DNA from: GCA-003244245 sp963712995
Lineage (GTDB): Bacteria > Actinomycetota > Actinomycetes > Mycobacteriales > Pseudonocardiaceae
NCBI GenBank assembly: GCA_963712995.1
Contig: CAVQKH010000026.1
Coordinates: 434,001 to 498,000 of the forward strand
Length of the DNA stretch: 64,000 nt
Reading direction: 5' to 3'
In this document: in pieces, positions 42,549 to 50,572 of the stretch
Numbering within the stretch: position 1 is the stretch's first letter
Layout of the letters: every line of letters starts with the position of its first letter
Program-made: the position numbers and the translations under genes
The notes under the pieces: model-generated
What the model was told of the DNA's origin: nothing
The model's database searches: none
Seen by the model: the letters and a program-made list of their open reading frames with translations, nothing else

Positions 42549-43334
42549 GTGCGCGGCACCGCGGTTGAGCTGACCCACGAGGAGTACCGCGCACTCTGGC
42601 GCACCTTGGGTCTGGGTGCCCGGCACTGGAACATGGACCTGCCCGGGCTCCCAGAGCTGACCGAGGACGAACGACGGGCCCAGCTGGGTGACACGCTCGA
42701 TGCGTTGCGGACCCGCGGGCTGGCCGATCGCCGGAGGATAACACCGGACGTAGCGGACTCGCTGCGGTTGCTGGCCAGTCCCCAGCGCGAGATCAACGGA
42801 CAGTTGCATGCCGGAGCCGCTCGGGTGCGGTTGCTCGCCGGATCACGGGGTGACTGGGCCGTGTTGGCGATGCTCGACGACCATCGACTGCTGGTACGCA
42901 CCGGCCCGGCCGGTGAGCTGTGCACTGCGGTCACCCGGCAGCTGCCGGAACGCCCCGCCGGGCCGGGCTCGTCGGTGTCGGTGCCCTCAGAGCTGCTGGA
43001 AGCGCCCACTCGGGATGGGAAGCCGGGACTCACCGGGGAACAACTGGCAAGCCGGTTGGTCCGCGGCGGGGTCAAGCCCGCCGACGCGGAGTCCTTCGCT
43101 GCCATGATCCGAGGACCCAAACCCGGCGGCGGGAGATTCGGCGCGGCCCGCCGGGACCGAAACGGCACCAGACACCCCGCCGGCGCGGCACTGATCTACC
43201 TCGCCACCGAGCGGGGTGGATACACCCTCCAACCCTTGCGCGGTCCGGACGGCACAGCGTGGACCACACTGGCCCCGGCGACCCTCGCGCAACTCACGCA
43301 ACGCCTCGACCAACTCCTGGACTGCATTCGCTGA
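42549..43334 (+). CDS. ESX secretion-associated chaperone, EspG family
   Basis: 261 residues, GTG start with GGAGAG 9 bp upstream. VELTHEEYRALWRTLGLG at the N-terminus and the alternating strand/helix organisation (VRLLAGSRGDWAVLAMLDDHR, LLVRTGPAGELCTAVTRQL) are those of EspG chaperones that bind the PPE partner in the cytosol. It is the last gene of the PE-like/DUF3558/PPE-like set. No EccABCDE or MycP gene is in the window, so the secretion machine must be elsewhere. Confidence 0.82.
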   Translation: MRGTAVELTHEEYRALWRTLGLGARHWNMDLPGLPELTEDERRAQLGDTLDALRTRGLADRRRITPDVADSLRLLASPQREINGQLHAGAARVRLLAGSRGDWAVLAMLDDHRLLVRTGPAGELCTAVTRQLPERPAGPGSSVSVPSELLEAPTRDGKPGLTGEQLASRLVRGGVKPADAESFAAMIRGPKPGGGRFGAARRDRNGTRHPAGAALIYLATERGGYTLQPLRGPDGTAWTTLAPATLAQLTQRLDQLLDCIR

Positions 43335-43402
43335 CCGATAAGGTTACCGATGCAATGCGCTGTCCGGACCGGTGCAGCGATCGGCGGTAGCATCGATTCA
43401 CT

Positions 43403-43864
43403 ATGCCGCTCACACTCACCAGCACGGCCTTCGCCGACAACGCCCTCCTTCCTGTCCAGTACACCTGTGACAGCGAGAACATCTCGCCCCCGCTGGACTG
43501 GTCGGAAGTCCCGGACGGCACCGCGGAGCTGGTCCTGATCTTCGAAGATCCGGATGCCCCGGGCGGCACCCAGGTGTACTGGGTTCTCTTCGGGCTCGAT
43601 CCCGCCAGCGACGGAATTGAGGAAGGGAAGGTGCCCGCGGGCGCCCTCGGCGGCAAGAACGACTACGGCCGCTCGGATTGGGCGGGCCCCTGCCCCCCGT
43701 ACGGCATCAGCAGGCCACGCCGCTACATCTTCACGCTGCTCGCCCTGTCCGAGCCCAGCGGCCTCGCCGAGGGTGCCAGCCCCCGCTGGGATCTGCCGTC
43801 GGCACTGTCGGGCAAGGTGCTGGACCAGGCCCACCTCACCTGCATGTACGCCCGCCAGCGTTGA
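43403..43864 (+). CDS. YbhB/YbcL family Raf kinase inhibitor-like (PEBP) protein
   Basis: 153 residues. PEBP motifs: TCDSENISPPLDWSEVPDG, LVLIFEDPDAPGGT, YWVLFGLDP, GKNDYGRSDWAGPCPPYG and RRYIFTLLALS. The family binds small anionic ligands; the bacterial role is unclear. Here YWVLFG replaces the more usual HWvlyn at the His position. It stands alone. Confidence 0.9.
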   Translation: MPLTLTSTAFADNALLPVQYTCDSENISPPLDWSEVPDGTAELVLIFEDPDAPGGTQVYWVLFGLDPASDGIEEGKVPAGALGGKNDYGRSDWAGPCPPYGISRPRRYIFTLLALSEPSGLAEGASPRWDLPSALSGKVLDQAHLTCMYARQR

Positions 43865-43984
43865 CCCGGCCAGCAGCCGCAGGGGGCAACGTGCCCGATC
43901 GTGCACAATGGCATCGTGGTGCGCACTGCGGCATGCCGGAACGCGCAGCCGGCTAGCGCCCGAAACCACCACCGATGAGGAGCG

Positions 43985-44344
43985 ATGGCCGACCACGAGC
44001 CCATGACGGACGGCGGATGCCCGGAGCCGGAACCGTCTCAGGAACTGCGGGATGCGCTCACGCTGCTGGGTGAGCACAGCGACAACCCCGACTTCCGCAC
44101 GCTGATCGATGACGTGCTGGCCGGGCGACGCGGCCTCGTCGAAGCGTCCGGCACGGCGGCGTTCAGTGATGTGGTCTTCGCCGGTCTCGCCAAGGAATTC
44201 ACTCGGCTGACCGACGAGGACAAGCAGCGTCTCGTCGGGCAGGCGCAAGTTCCGTCATCCGATGACGAAACAGGGTCCTGCGGCCTACCATGCGCCAGCT
44301 GTTCTGGGATATGCGCCGCGCTGCGCGCCCACCCAGACCGCTGA
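43985..44344 (+). CDS. Small hypothetical protein with C-terminal CxxxCxxCxxxC cluster
   Basis: 119 residues, ATG 43985 with AGGAG 3-4 bp upstream. The body is helical (SQELRDALTLLGEHSDNPDF, LIDDVLAGRRGLVEASGTAA). The last 20 residues contain CGLPCASCSGICAAL, four closely spaced cysteines that could hold a metal or Fe-S cluster. No family is recognised. It is convergent with the GTPase gene. Confidence 0.62.
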   Translation: MADHEPMTDGGCPEPEPSQELRDALTLLGEHSDNPDFRTLIDDVLAGRRGLVEASGTAAFSDVVFAGLAKEFTRLTDEDKQRLVGQAQVPSSDDETGSCGLPCASCSGICAALRAHPDR

Positions 44345-44403
44345 AGGGCCACCACCCTCGACCGGCGGGTCCACTCCACCAGCCGATCACAATGTCGCCG
44401 CAT

Positions 44404-45543
44404 TTACGTATGAAAAACTTCGCTGAGCATCGGCGGCAGCTCCTTGATCAGTTCGACCACGATATCGTCCTGGTGTATGCGCTCACCTGCCATCTGGCGC
44501 GTGAGCACTTTCGCGCAGGCGGTGATGAACACCTCGCCCAGGAGTTTCGTGGTAGTGGACGCGATTGTCGTATTGATGGTCGTCCCGGTGCCAGGAAAAA
44601 TCTTGAAGAAGCTTGCCGTGGTGCGGGCCACCGAGGCCACACCGAGAACGGTGGAGAAGGCAGCGGCAACAGCTTTGGGGTCGACCCTGAACCCCATGAT
44701 GGTGGCGATCTGACCCAGCATGCTGATCTGTAACGCGCTCAACGGAATGGAGTCGACGAGCGGGATCGACGTCGCTGCGATCAACGCGGCCGTGCCCGTA
44801 TTGAAGTTCACCGAACGTCTCGCCTCAGAGATCTTGAGTTCCAGCGATACGCGCTGGTAGCTCGCCAGTGTGTGGCGCTCCGCCTCCGGCAGCTGCTGGT
44901 AGATCGAGCTCACGAGATCGGGAAGACCGAAGGGTGGAAGCGTGATACCGGCGAAGTTGTCTTCCTCGGCGAGTGTCATGAAACACTTCCCATCAAGGAC
45001 AGGAAGGCCCAGCGAAGTGACGTACCGCGCGAAGGTGTTGGCACGGGCATCATCAGGGCTGGGGCACTGCGTCAGCACAAGAGCTACCAGGACATCCTGG
45101 GCCAACGCCCGGACGATGTCCGACTCCACCTCCTCGAAACGTTCGTCCCGGGTCCGGACGCAGTAGAGACAGAAATGAATCCGGGTGTCGTCATCCCCCA
45201 TCTGTCTCTTGATCTCAGTGAGGTAATTTCTCGCCATCAGCCCCGCCTCGACACCGAGCTCGATACCCGGAGTGTCATACACCGAGATCGGGAGATTCGG
45301 CCGAACGTAACGCTCGATGTTCCGGGTGATCGAAGTGCCGACACCGGTTGGAGCGATCGGCTCGCCGAAGATGGCGTTGACCAATGTGCTCTTCCCGACA
45401 CCGACGCGGCCAGCGAGCATCACGTTGAGCCGAGCTTTACCCCGCAATGCCTGCGAGAGCCCTTCCCGGAAGAATCTCTCGAGGTTGAACTCGTCATGGT
45501 CCTCTGACTTATAGCGGAGCAAGCCAGTGGAAGGTCCGTCCAT
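44404..45543 (-). CDS. Era-like GTPase with C-terminal DUF697-type membrane domain
   Basis: 379 residues. The P-loop is GRVGVGKS at 45-52 (LAGRVGVGKSTLVNAIFGEP). Switch I threonine lies in GVGTSITRNIE, and the Walker B/G3 motif is VYDTPGIELG. The expected G4 NKxD is not seen; LVLTQCPSPDD occupies its place, so guanine specificity may be altered. Residues 255-379 contain hydrophobic helices (ALIAATSIPLVDSIPLSALQ, MLGQIATIMGF) like DUF697 proteins. The cellular role is unknown; such GTPases act in membrane or stress processes. Confidence 0.82.
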   Translation of the reverse strand: MDGPSTGLLRYKSEDHDEFNLERFFREGLSQALRGKARLNVMLAGRVGVGKSTLVNAIFGEPIAPTGVGTSITRNIERYVRPNLPISVYDTPGIELGVEAGLMARNYLTEIKRQMGDDDTRIHFCLYCVRTRDERFEEVESDIVRALAQDVLVALVLTQCPSPDDARANTFARYVTSLGLPVLDGKCFMTLAEEDNFAGITLPPFGLPDLVSSIYQQLPEAERHTLASYQRVSLELKISEARRSVNFNTGTAALIAATSIPLVDSIPLSALQISMLGQIATIMGFRVDPKAVAAAFSTVLGVASVARTTASFFKIFPGTGTTINTTIASTTTKLLGEVFITACAKVLTRQMAGERIHQDDIVVELIKELPPMLSEVFHT

Positions 45544-45804
45544 CGGGTCTCCTCAGTTCAGCCGGATCGATCATGAATCAACGTGGCGGACAAGCCCAAC
45601 AAAGATCATCATCTTCAAGATCCTCGGTTGGCGCCATGACCTTATCGGCGCATCTCGAGCCATACTCCGACACCCCCGGAGAACCGCATGACTGTCACAT
45701 CTGATGTTACGGTCGGTTAACACAGACACTCAGAGTGACCAGCCAGAAATCCATAACGCCGGTCTCGATACCCGACATTATTGCCTTACCGGTAGCTTTC
45801 GGGT
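45544..45804. other. Intergenic region, no gene seen
   Basis: About 260 bp, somewhat lower in GC than its surroundings, with no frame or repeat of note. It probably holds the promoter of the leftward GTPase gene. Confidence 0.4.
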
Positions 45805-46506
45805 CTAGCCGATCTCGCCTTCGATGATTATTACGGTGCCATCCTTGGCAAAACTCGCCGGTGGAGGGCCGAACACACGGCGGCTGGCGGTGACCACCGT
45901 GCGGCCGAAGGCCCGGTTCCCGGCGGCCCCGATCGCCGCTCCGATACCCAGCGGCGCAAGCCGGCCGACCACCAAGATCCCTTGCTTGCGCGCGTACCTT
46001 TTCAGAAACCAGCGGCCGAGGGTCTTATTGATCGCGGTGATCGAGGACAGCGGGATCGCCTCGGGCAGCAGCTCCGCCCAATGCTGACCCGTCCGGCCGG
46101 TCATCTTCTCCACCACCATGGCACCGTTATCGCCCAGCACGATGGCGAGCAGGAGCGTGCGGCGGCGCTCGAACTCCGCCACCCGGATACCGTGCACCTC
46201 CGCGACGGCCAGCGCGAACAGCGCAGTGGCCTCGAAGAACACGACCGTCTCCCCGCCACTGAGCATGAGGGCGGCGCCGGTCCCGACCAGGGGTGCGGCC
46301 GCCACACCGCCCACGGCGGCGCCGGTACCGGTGACCGTGGTCAGATAACGCCGCTCCAGAAGGGCGATGATCTCTGCTGGGTCCGCGTTCGGCCGGGCTC
46401 GACGAATCCGCGCCACGTAGGCGGCGACGGGAGCCTGCTGGATGCTGATGGCCTTCTCCACCGCGCGCAGCAGCACTGCCGGCAGGCCCACCGCCTTCTC
46501 ACTCAT
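45805..46506 (-). CDS. EcsC-like conserved membrane protein
   Basis: 233 residues. ERRYLTTVTGTGAAVGGVAA leads into hydrophobic helices, then GGETVVFFEATALFALAVAEVHG. A second hydrophobic region is GILVVGRLAPLGIGAAIGAAGN. This is the pattern of actinobacterial EcsC-family proteins of unknown function. It has an ATG start and is divergent from the TIGR02206 gene. Confidence 0.72.
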   Translation of the reverse strand: MSEKAVGLPAVLLRAVEKAISIQQAPVAAYVARIRRARPNADPAEIIALLERRYLTTVTGTGAAVGGVAAAPLVGTGAALMLSGGETVVFFEATALFALAVAEVHGIRVAEFERRRTLLLAIVLGDNGAMVVEKMTGRTGQHWAELLPEAIPLSSITAINKTLGRWFLKRYARKQGILVVGRLAPLGIGAAIGAAGNRAFGRTVVTASRRVFGPPPASFAKDGTVIIIEGEIG

Positions 46507-46584
46507 GTCGCACAGTATTCAGGTGACCGGCCACAATCCGTCGAACCGGCGCGGAGGAGGACAGCGTCGCTAGGCTCGGGAAGC

Positions 46585-47310
46585 GTGGGGTCGGTGCAGG
46601 CGGCACGCCAGTTCGAGGCGTTCGGGTGGTCGCACGGTGGTGCCGTGGTGGGGCTCGCGGTGGTCGCGGCAGCACTTGTCGTCGTTGGCCGGCGCTACCG
46701 CGGGACACCGATCCCGCAGCGGTTGAGCAGGGCGTTGGCCCTGATGTTCGTCGCCTTCCTGGTGCCGGTGCAGGGCTACTACCTCCTGCCGTGGCAGCAC
46801 GGGATCAAGTACTCGCTGCCACTCCAACTCTGCGACCTGGCCGCAGCGGCGGCGGTTTGGGCGTTGTGGTCGTACTCCTCGACGGCGTTCGCGCTGACCT
46901 ACTTCTGGGGTCTGACGCTCACCGCGCAGGCATTCCTCAGCCCGGAGCTGACCGGACCGGACTTCCCGTCGCTGCAGTTTCTGTCGTTTTTCGGCATGCA
47001 CAGCCTGGTTCTGTGGGCGACGATCTATCTGACCTGGGGAGTGGGGCTGCGGCCGGACTGGCGCAGCTACCGAGTCGCGATGCTGGCCACAATCGGCTGG
47101 GCGGTGGTGATGTTCTGGTTCAACCAGATCGCGGGTACCAACTACGGTTTCCTCAATACCAAGCCGCTGGCGACGTCCGTGCTTGACGTGCTGGGGCCGT
47201 GGCCCTGGTACCTGCTCTCCGAGGCGATCCTGGCCGCCACGGCCTGGGCCTTGATCACCTGGCCATGGGTGTGGCAACGAACCTCGCGGACTGCCCAGAC
47301 CACGGGCTGA
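46585..47310 (+). CDS. TIGR02206 (YwaF) family membrane protein
   Basis: 241 residues from GTG 46585; a second GTG nine bases on is possible. Six to seven hydrophobic helices are visible. Family motifs: SLPLQLCDLAAAAAVWAL, FALTYFWGLTLTAQAFLSPEL, FLSFFGMHSLVLWATIYL, and NYGFLNTKPLATSVLDVLGPWPWYLL near the end. The function is unknown. Confidence 0.85.
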   Translation: MGSVQAARQFEAFGWSHGGAVVGLAVVAAALVVVGRRYRGTPIPQRLSRALALMFVAFLVPVQGYYLLPWQHGIKYSLPLQLCDLAAAAAVWALWSYSSTAFALTYFWGLTLTAQAFLSPELTGPDFPSLQFLSFFGMHSLVLWATIYLTWGVGLRPDWRSYRVAMLATIGWAVVMFWFNQIAGTNYGFLNTKPLATSVLDVLGPWPWYLLSEAILAATAWALITWPWVWQRTSRTAQTTG

Positions 47311-47589
47311 GCGGTGTGCGAGCCCACCATCGGCCCAAACCACCCACCGACCACACCAAGCAGGAACAAGACCAGTAGCACATGAGCGGTCTTCGTTACC
47401 CTCTTTCGAGTGTTTCCACCCCTAATGAGGGACATCAAGAACGCATGAATTTGACGATTAGTAATCGTCCATGAGGGCAACGGACCGTGACCAACGGGTG
47501 CGAGTAGCCAGTCATCGCAGCTGAACAGCGTTTCACGCTCCGTGATCGATCGGTTACAGCCGAGGTCACCTCTATGTCGTAATCACATC
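47311..47589. other. Intergenic region before the GGDEF gene; no confident gene
   Basis: A minus-strand frame could encode a short hydrophobic peptide overlapping the end of the TIGR02206 gene, but it lacks a ribosome-binding site and family resemblance. The rest is moderately AT-rich promoter-like DNA. Confidence 0.35.
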
Positions 47590-47769
47590 GGGTCTGTACT
47601 CAGTACGCTGGGCGGAACCCCGTTTTGTGTTCGAAAGGCAAGATTGTGCGCCAGCTGACGAGCTGGGTTCCGCGAAGGGCAGACGTCTCGCGACCCCGTG
47701 TCGTGAGTACGGACGGCTACCGCGGAACCCATACGCTCCGGGCCGGAGTAGCCGTTAAGCGGTGACGTC
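47590..47769 (+). ncRNA. Candidate structured 5' leader of the GGDEF gene with alternative pairings
   Basis: GCGGAACCC occurs at 47612-47620 and again at 47722-47730; its complement GGGTTCCGC lies between them at 47665-47673, so the middle strand can pair with either. Inside the first arrangement CCAGCT-gacg-AGCTGG (47651-47666) is a perfect hairpin. GTACTCA (47596-47602) can pair with TGAGTAC (47704-47710). I do not recognise a known riboswitch class. Confidence 0.4.
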
Positions 47770-49914
47770 ATGACTGCCGGTCACCCGTTGGAGCAAGGCC
47801 TGACCTCGGCCGAGCTCGCTCAGGTCTGGGCGGGCAACGTGCGCTGGGCCATGCCGGTGCCCGGGAAAGAGCCCGAACATCTGCTCGCCGGGCTGATCAA
47901 CCGGTTGGCCGCAGCGGTGGTCACGGTACCGGTCGATGAGCAGGCAGCGGCCGAAGTTGCCAGCGAACTCGTCGAGCACGGTCTCACCGAGCCGAGCAGC
48001 ATCGGCCGCAGCATCGAAGTCCTCGCCGAGGGACTGCCACGGCTACCCGACCTGCGAGAGATCCAGCACCGGGGCACCGCAGTGGCGCGAGTGCTCGGTT
48101 CGCTGTCCAGCGGATACGCCGAGGCACTCCGGCAGCACACCCTCGATGGGCAGCGCCTGGCCATGCAGGCGCTGCAACAGGCCAAGCAGGAGGCCGAACT
48201 CGAACTACGAATCTGCGAGACCCGGTTCCGGGAGATCTTCTTCACCTCGGCGGTGGGCATCGCCATCAGCACCTTCGACGGCACGGTGGTCACCGCCAAC
48301 CGTGCGTTCGCCGACATCGTCGGCCGCCTCCCGGTCGACATCATCGGCGGGACACTGTCGGAGCTGTTGCAGGCGCAGGATGACAAGGAGCTGGCCGAGG
48401 CATACCGCCGGCTCGCCAGCGGGAAGCTGACCCGCCTGCGGCATCGCAGGCAGCTCACCGCCGCCACCGGCGACGTGGCCTGGACCCACGTCGGGGTATC
48501 GCTGCTGCACGACGCCGACCGGGTGCCGACCCACTTACTCACGGTCGTCGAGAACGTCACCGAGCTGCACCTGCTGCAACAGGAGCTGTCCACCCAGGCG
48601 CTGCACGATATCCACACCGGGCTGCCCAACGAGCAATACCTGATGTCCCACCTCCAGCGAGTGCTCGGAACCGCCGACCCATCGGCCATGGTGACGCTGT
48701 GCCGGGTGAACCTGGACAACTTCTCGGTCATCACCGACGGGATCGACCGGACGGCGGGCGAGGCATTACTCCGCTCGGTCGCCCGTCGGCTGAATGACCT
48801 CGTCGCCGGGCAGCAGGCGATGGTGGCGCGGTTGGGGGGCGACGAATTCGCGATCCTGATCGAGGATGGCCCGGACGCACCTGACCCCCGAGTGTTCGCC
48901 GCGAGCATCAACGAGATCCTCTGCGAGCCCTTCTACGTCGACGAACGCCGCGGCGTCGCCGCCTCCGCCGGTGTCGGCGTCGTGCAGCTACCCGCCGGCG
49001 GGCTCTCACCGGCCGAGCTGATCCGCGCCGCGGACGCCACCCTGCACCAGGCCAAGCGCAGTGGCGCAGGCCAGTGGAGTCTGTATGACGCGCCGGCCGA
49101 TGCCCACCAGCGGCAGCGTTACCAGCGGGCCGCCGAGATGCCCGGAGGCTTCGAGAACGGCGAGATCAGACCGCGTTACCAGCCGGTATACGGGCTGGAC
49201 AGCGGGTGGATCGTGGCGCTGCAGGCGTTACTGCGCTGGGAACGTGCCGACGGCACGGTCGTGGATCACCCCGAGTGCCTCACATTGGCCGGGCAGACCG
49301 GGCTGGTGATCGAGCTCGGGCGGTGGATGCTCCAGGAGACCTGCGGCGTGCAGAACATAGTGTCACACTGCCCCACCAGCGGAGCGCCGCTGATGCGGGT
49401 CGATCTCACCGAGCGGCTGAGCCAGGACCCCGACCTGCTCGCGGTGCTGAACAACGCACTGTCCGCTACCGGGTTGCCGGCCGGCCAGCTCCGGGTCGGC
49501 GTGCCACTGGCGAGTCTGGCGCGCGGTCACGGGGATGTCGTGGACAACGTGGGCACGCTGGCCGATCTGGGCGTCGAGGTGGTGTTACTCGGCGTGGCAG
49601 CCGATCTCGGGTACCTGACCTATCTCGAGGACCTCCCGGTGGGAGCGGTGGAGATCGCCACGCCGATCGTCGCCCGGATCGCTCAGCGGCCCGGGGACGA
49701 CTCGCTCGTCGCCAGGGCACTGCGCCAGGCTATCGAGCTGGTGCACAGTGCCGGCGCCACGGTGATCGTTCCGGGAGTGGACACCGCGGAGCAGGCGAGG
49801 TGGTGGCGCGACGCCGGGGCGGACGCCGCCAGGGGCGAGCACTTCGGCCCGCCCGTGTGGGATCATCAGCTGCCGACCGTGCTCACCGCCGCCTTCCTCG
49901 ACCGTCGCTCCTGA
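47770..49914 (+). CDS. PAS-GGDEF-EAL protein: diguanylate cyclase with degenerate EAL domain
   Basis: 714 residues. An N-terminal helical region (1-130) is followed by a short coiled coil, a PAS domain (about 153-275: ETRFREIFFTSAVGIAISTF), then GGDEF (about 280-440) with an intact active site ARLGGDEFAILIED. No RxxD inhibitory site is visible before it. The EAL domain (about 460-710) is degenerate: ALQALLRW instead of EAL, DLTERLS instead of the Asn motif, GVAADLG instead of DDFG, and VEIAT instead of KID. It should make, but not hydrolyse, c-di-GMP. It is soluble, with no membrane segments. Confidence 0.9.
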   Translation: MTAGHPLEQGLTSAELAQVWAGNVRWAMPVPGKEPEHLLAGLINRLAAAVVTVPVDEQAAAEVASELVEHGLTEPSSIGRSIEVLAEGLPRLPDLREIQHRGTAVARVLGSLSSGYAEALRQHTLDGQRLAMQALQQAKQEAELELRICETRFREIFFTSAVGIAISTFDGTVVTANRAFADIVGRLPVDIIGGTLSELLQAQDDKELAEAYRRLASGKLTRLRHRRQLTAATGDVAWTHVGVSLLHDADRVPTHLLTVVENVTELHLLQQELSTQALHDIHTGLPNEQYLMSHLQRVLGTADPSAMVTLCRVNLDNFSVITDGIDRTAGEALLRSVARRLNDLVAGQQAMVARLGGDEFAILIEDGPDAPDPRVFAASINEILCEPFYVDERRGVAASAGVGVVQLPAGGLSPAELIRAADATLHQAKRSGAGQWSLYDAPADAHQRQRYQRAAEMPGGFENGEIRPRYQPVYGLDSGWIVALQALLRWERADGTVVDHPECLTLAGQTGLVIELGRWMLQETCGVQNIVSHCPTSGAPLMRVDLTERLSQDPDLLAVLNNALSATGLPAGQLRVGVPLASLARGHGDVVDNVGTLADLGVEVVLLGVAADLGYLTYLEDLPVGAVEIATPIVARIAQRPGDDSLVARALRQAIELVHSAGATVIVPGVDTAEQARWWRDAGADAARGEHFGPPVWDHQLPTVLTAAFLDRRS

Positions 49915-49970
49915 GTTCCACAACCACCTGAGTCCGGTCAGGATCAAGCGCCCTTTGCCACACTGGTCTG

Positions 49971-50387
49971 GTGGACGATCCGGCACGGCTTCGCATCAGC
50001 TTTCCGTGCCAGTACGCCGGCTGCCCGCGGACGGCGGCGGTCGTCGAGGTGAGCCGGCGAGGGCAGCTGCTGATCAACGATGAGCAGGACATCATCTACC
50101 GGATCTTTCCCGAGGCCCAGGGCACGATCCGGGTTACCGGTTTCCTGCCGTACACGAATTTCGCCAGCCAGGTGCCCGACCTCGCGGCGACCACCGCGGC
50201 GGCCCGCGACATCGACGCGGGCAGGCTGCGCGCGCTCGACCAGACCTGGGTCCCGTTCTACTGCGAGCCCTGCGATCGCTCGTTCTGCGCCGAACACTGG
50301 GCCCTGAAGCCCACCTTCAACTGGGGATTCGATCACTACTCGGGAACCTGCCCGGTCGGGCATCCGCACTTCATCAGCCACTGCTAG
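49971..50387 (+). CDS. Conserved hypothetical protein with zinc-binding-like Cys/His pattern
   Basis: 138 residues, GTG start. FPCQYAGCPRTA near the N-terminus, YCEPCDRSFCAEHW in the middle, and GTCPVGHPHFISHC at the end give at least eight Cys/His that could coordinate zinc. The middle carries beta strands (IIYRIFPEAQGTIRVTGFLPY). It resembles short actinobacterial zinc-finger-like hypothetical proteins. No function is known. Confidence 0.7.
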   Translation: MDDPARLRISFPCQYAGCPRTAAVVEVSRRGQLLINDEQDIIYRIFPEAQGTIRVTGFLPYTNFASQVPDLAATTAAARDIDAGRLRALDQTWVPFYCEPCDRSFCAEHWALKPTFNWGFDHYSGTCPVGHPHFISHC

Positions 50388-50572
50388 GGACTGGCTTCAT
50401 CCAACAGCCGCGAGGAGCCGGCTAGGGCACCTGTGGATCTCGGACCCGGGGGCGATCCCCAGGGTCGCGCCAGTGTCGGGCCTGGCTAGCTTGTAGCCTG
50501 CCGTACTGGTGCGCCGGGAAGCCTGGTCGGCAATGAGTACAAACTTGTTGTCAGACATCCGGGAGCCCGCAG

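Noticed and set aside
47142..47480. Minus-strand frame of 112 codons with a hydrophobic stretch
   Set aside because: It overlaps the TIGR02206 gene by 168 bp, has no ribosome-binding site and no recognisable family.
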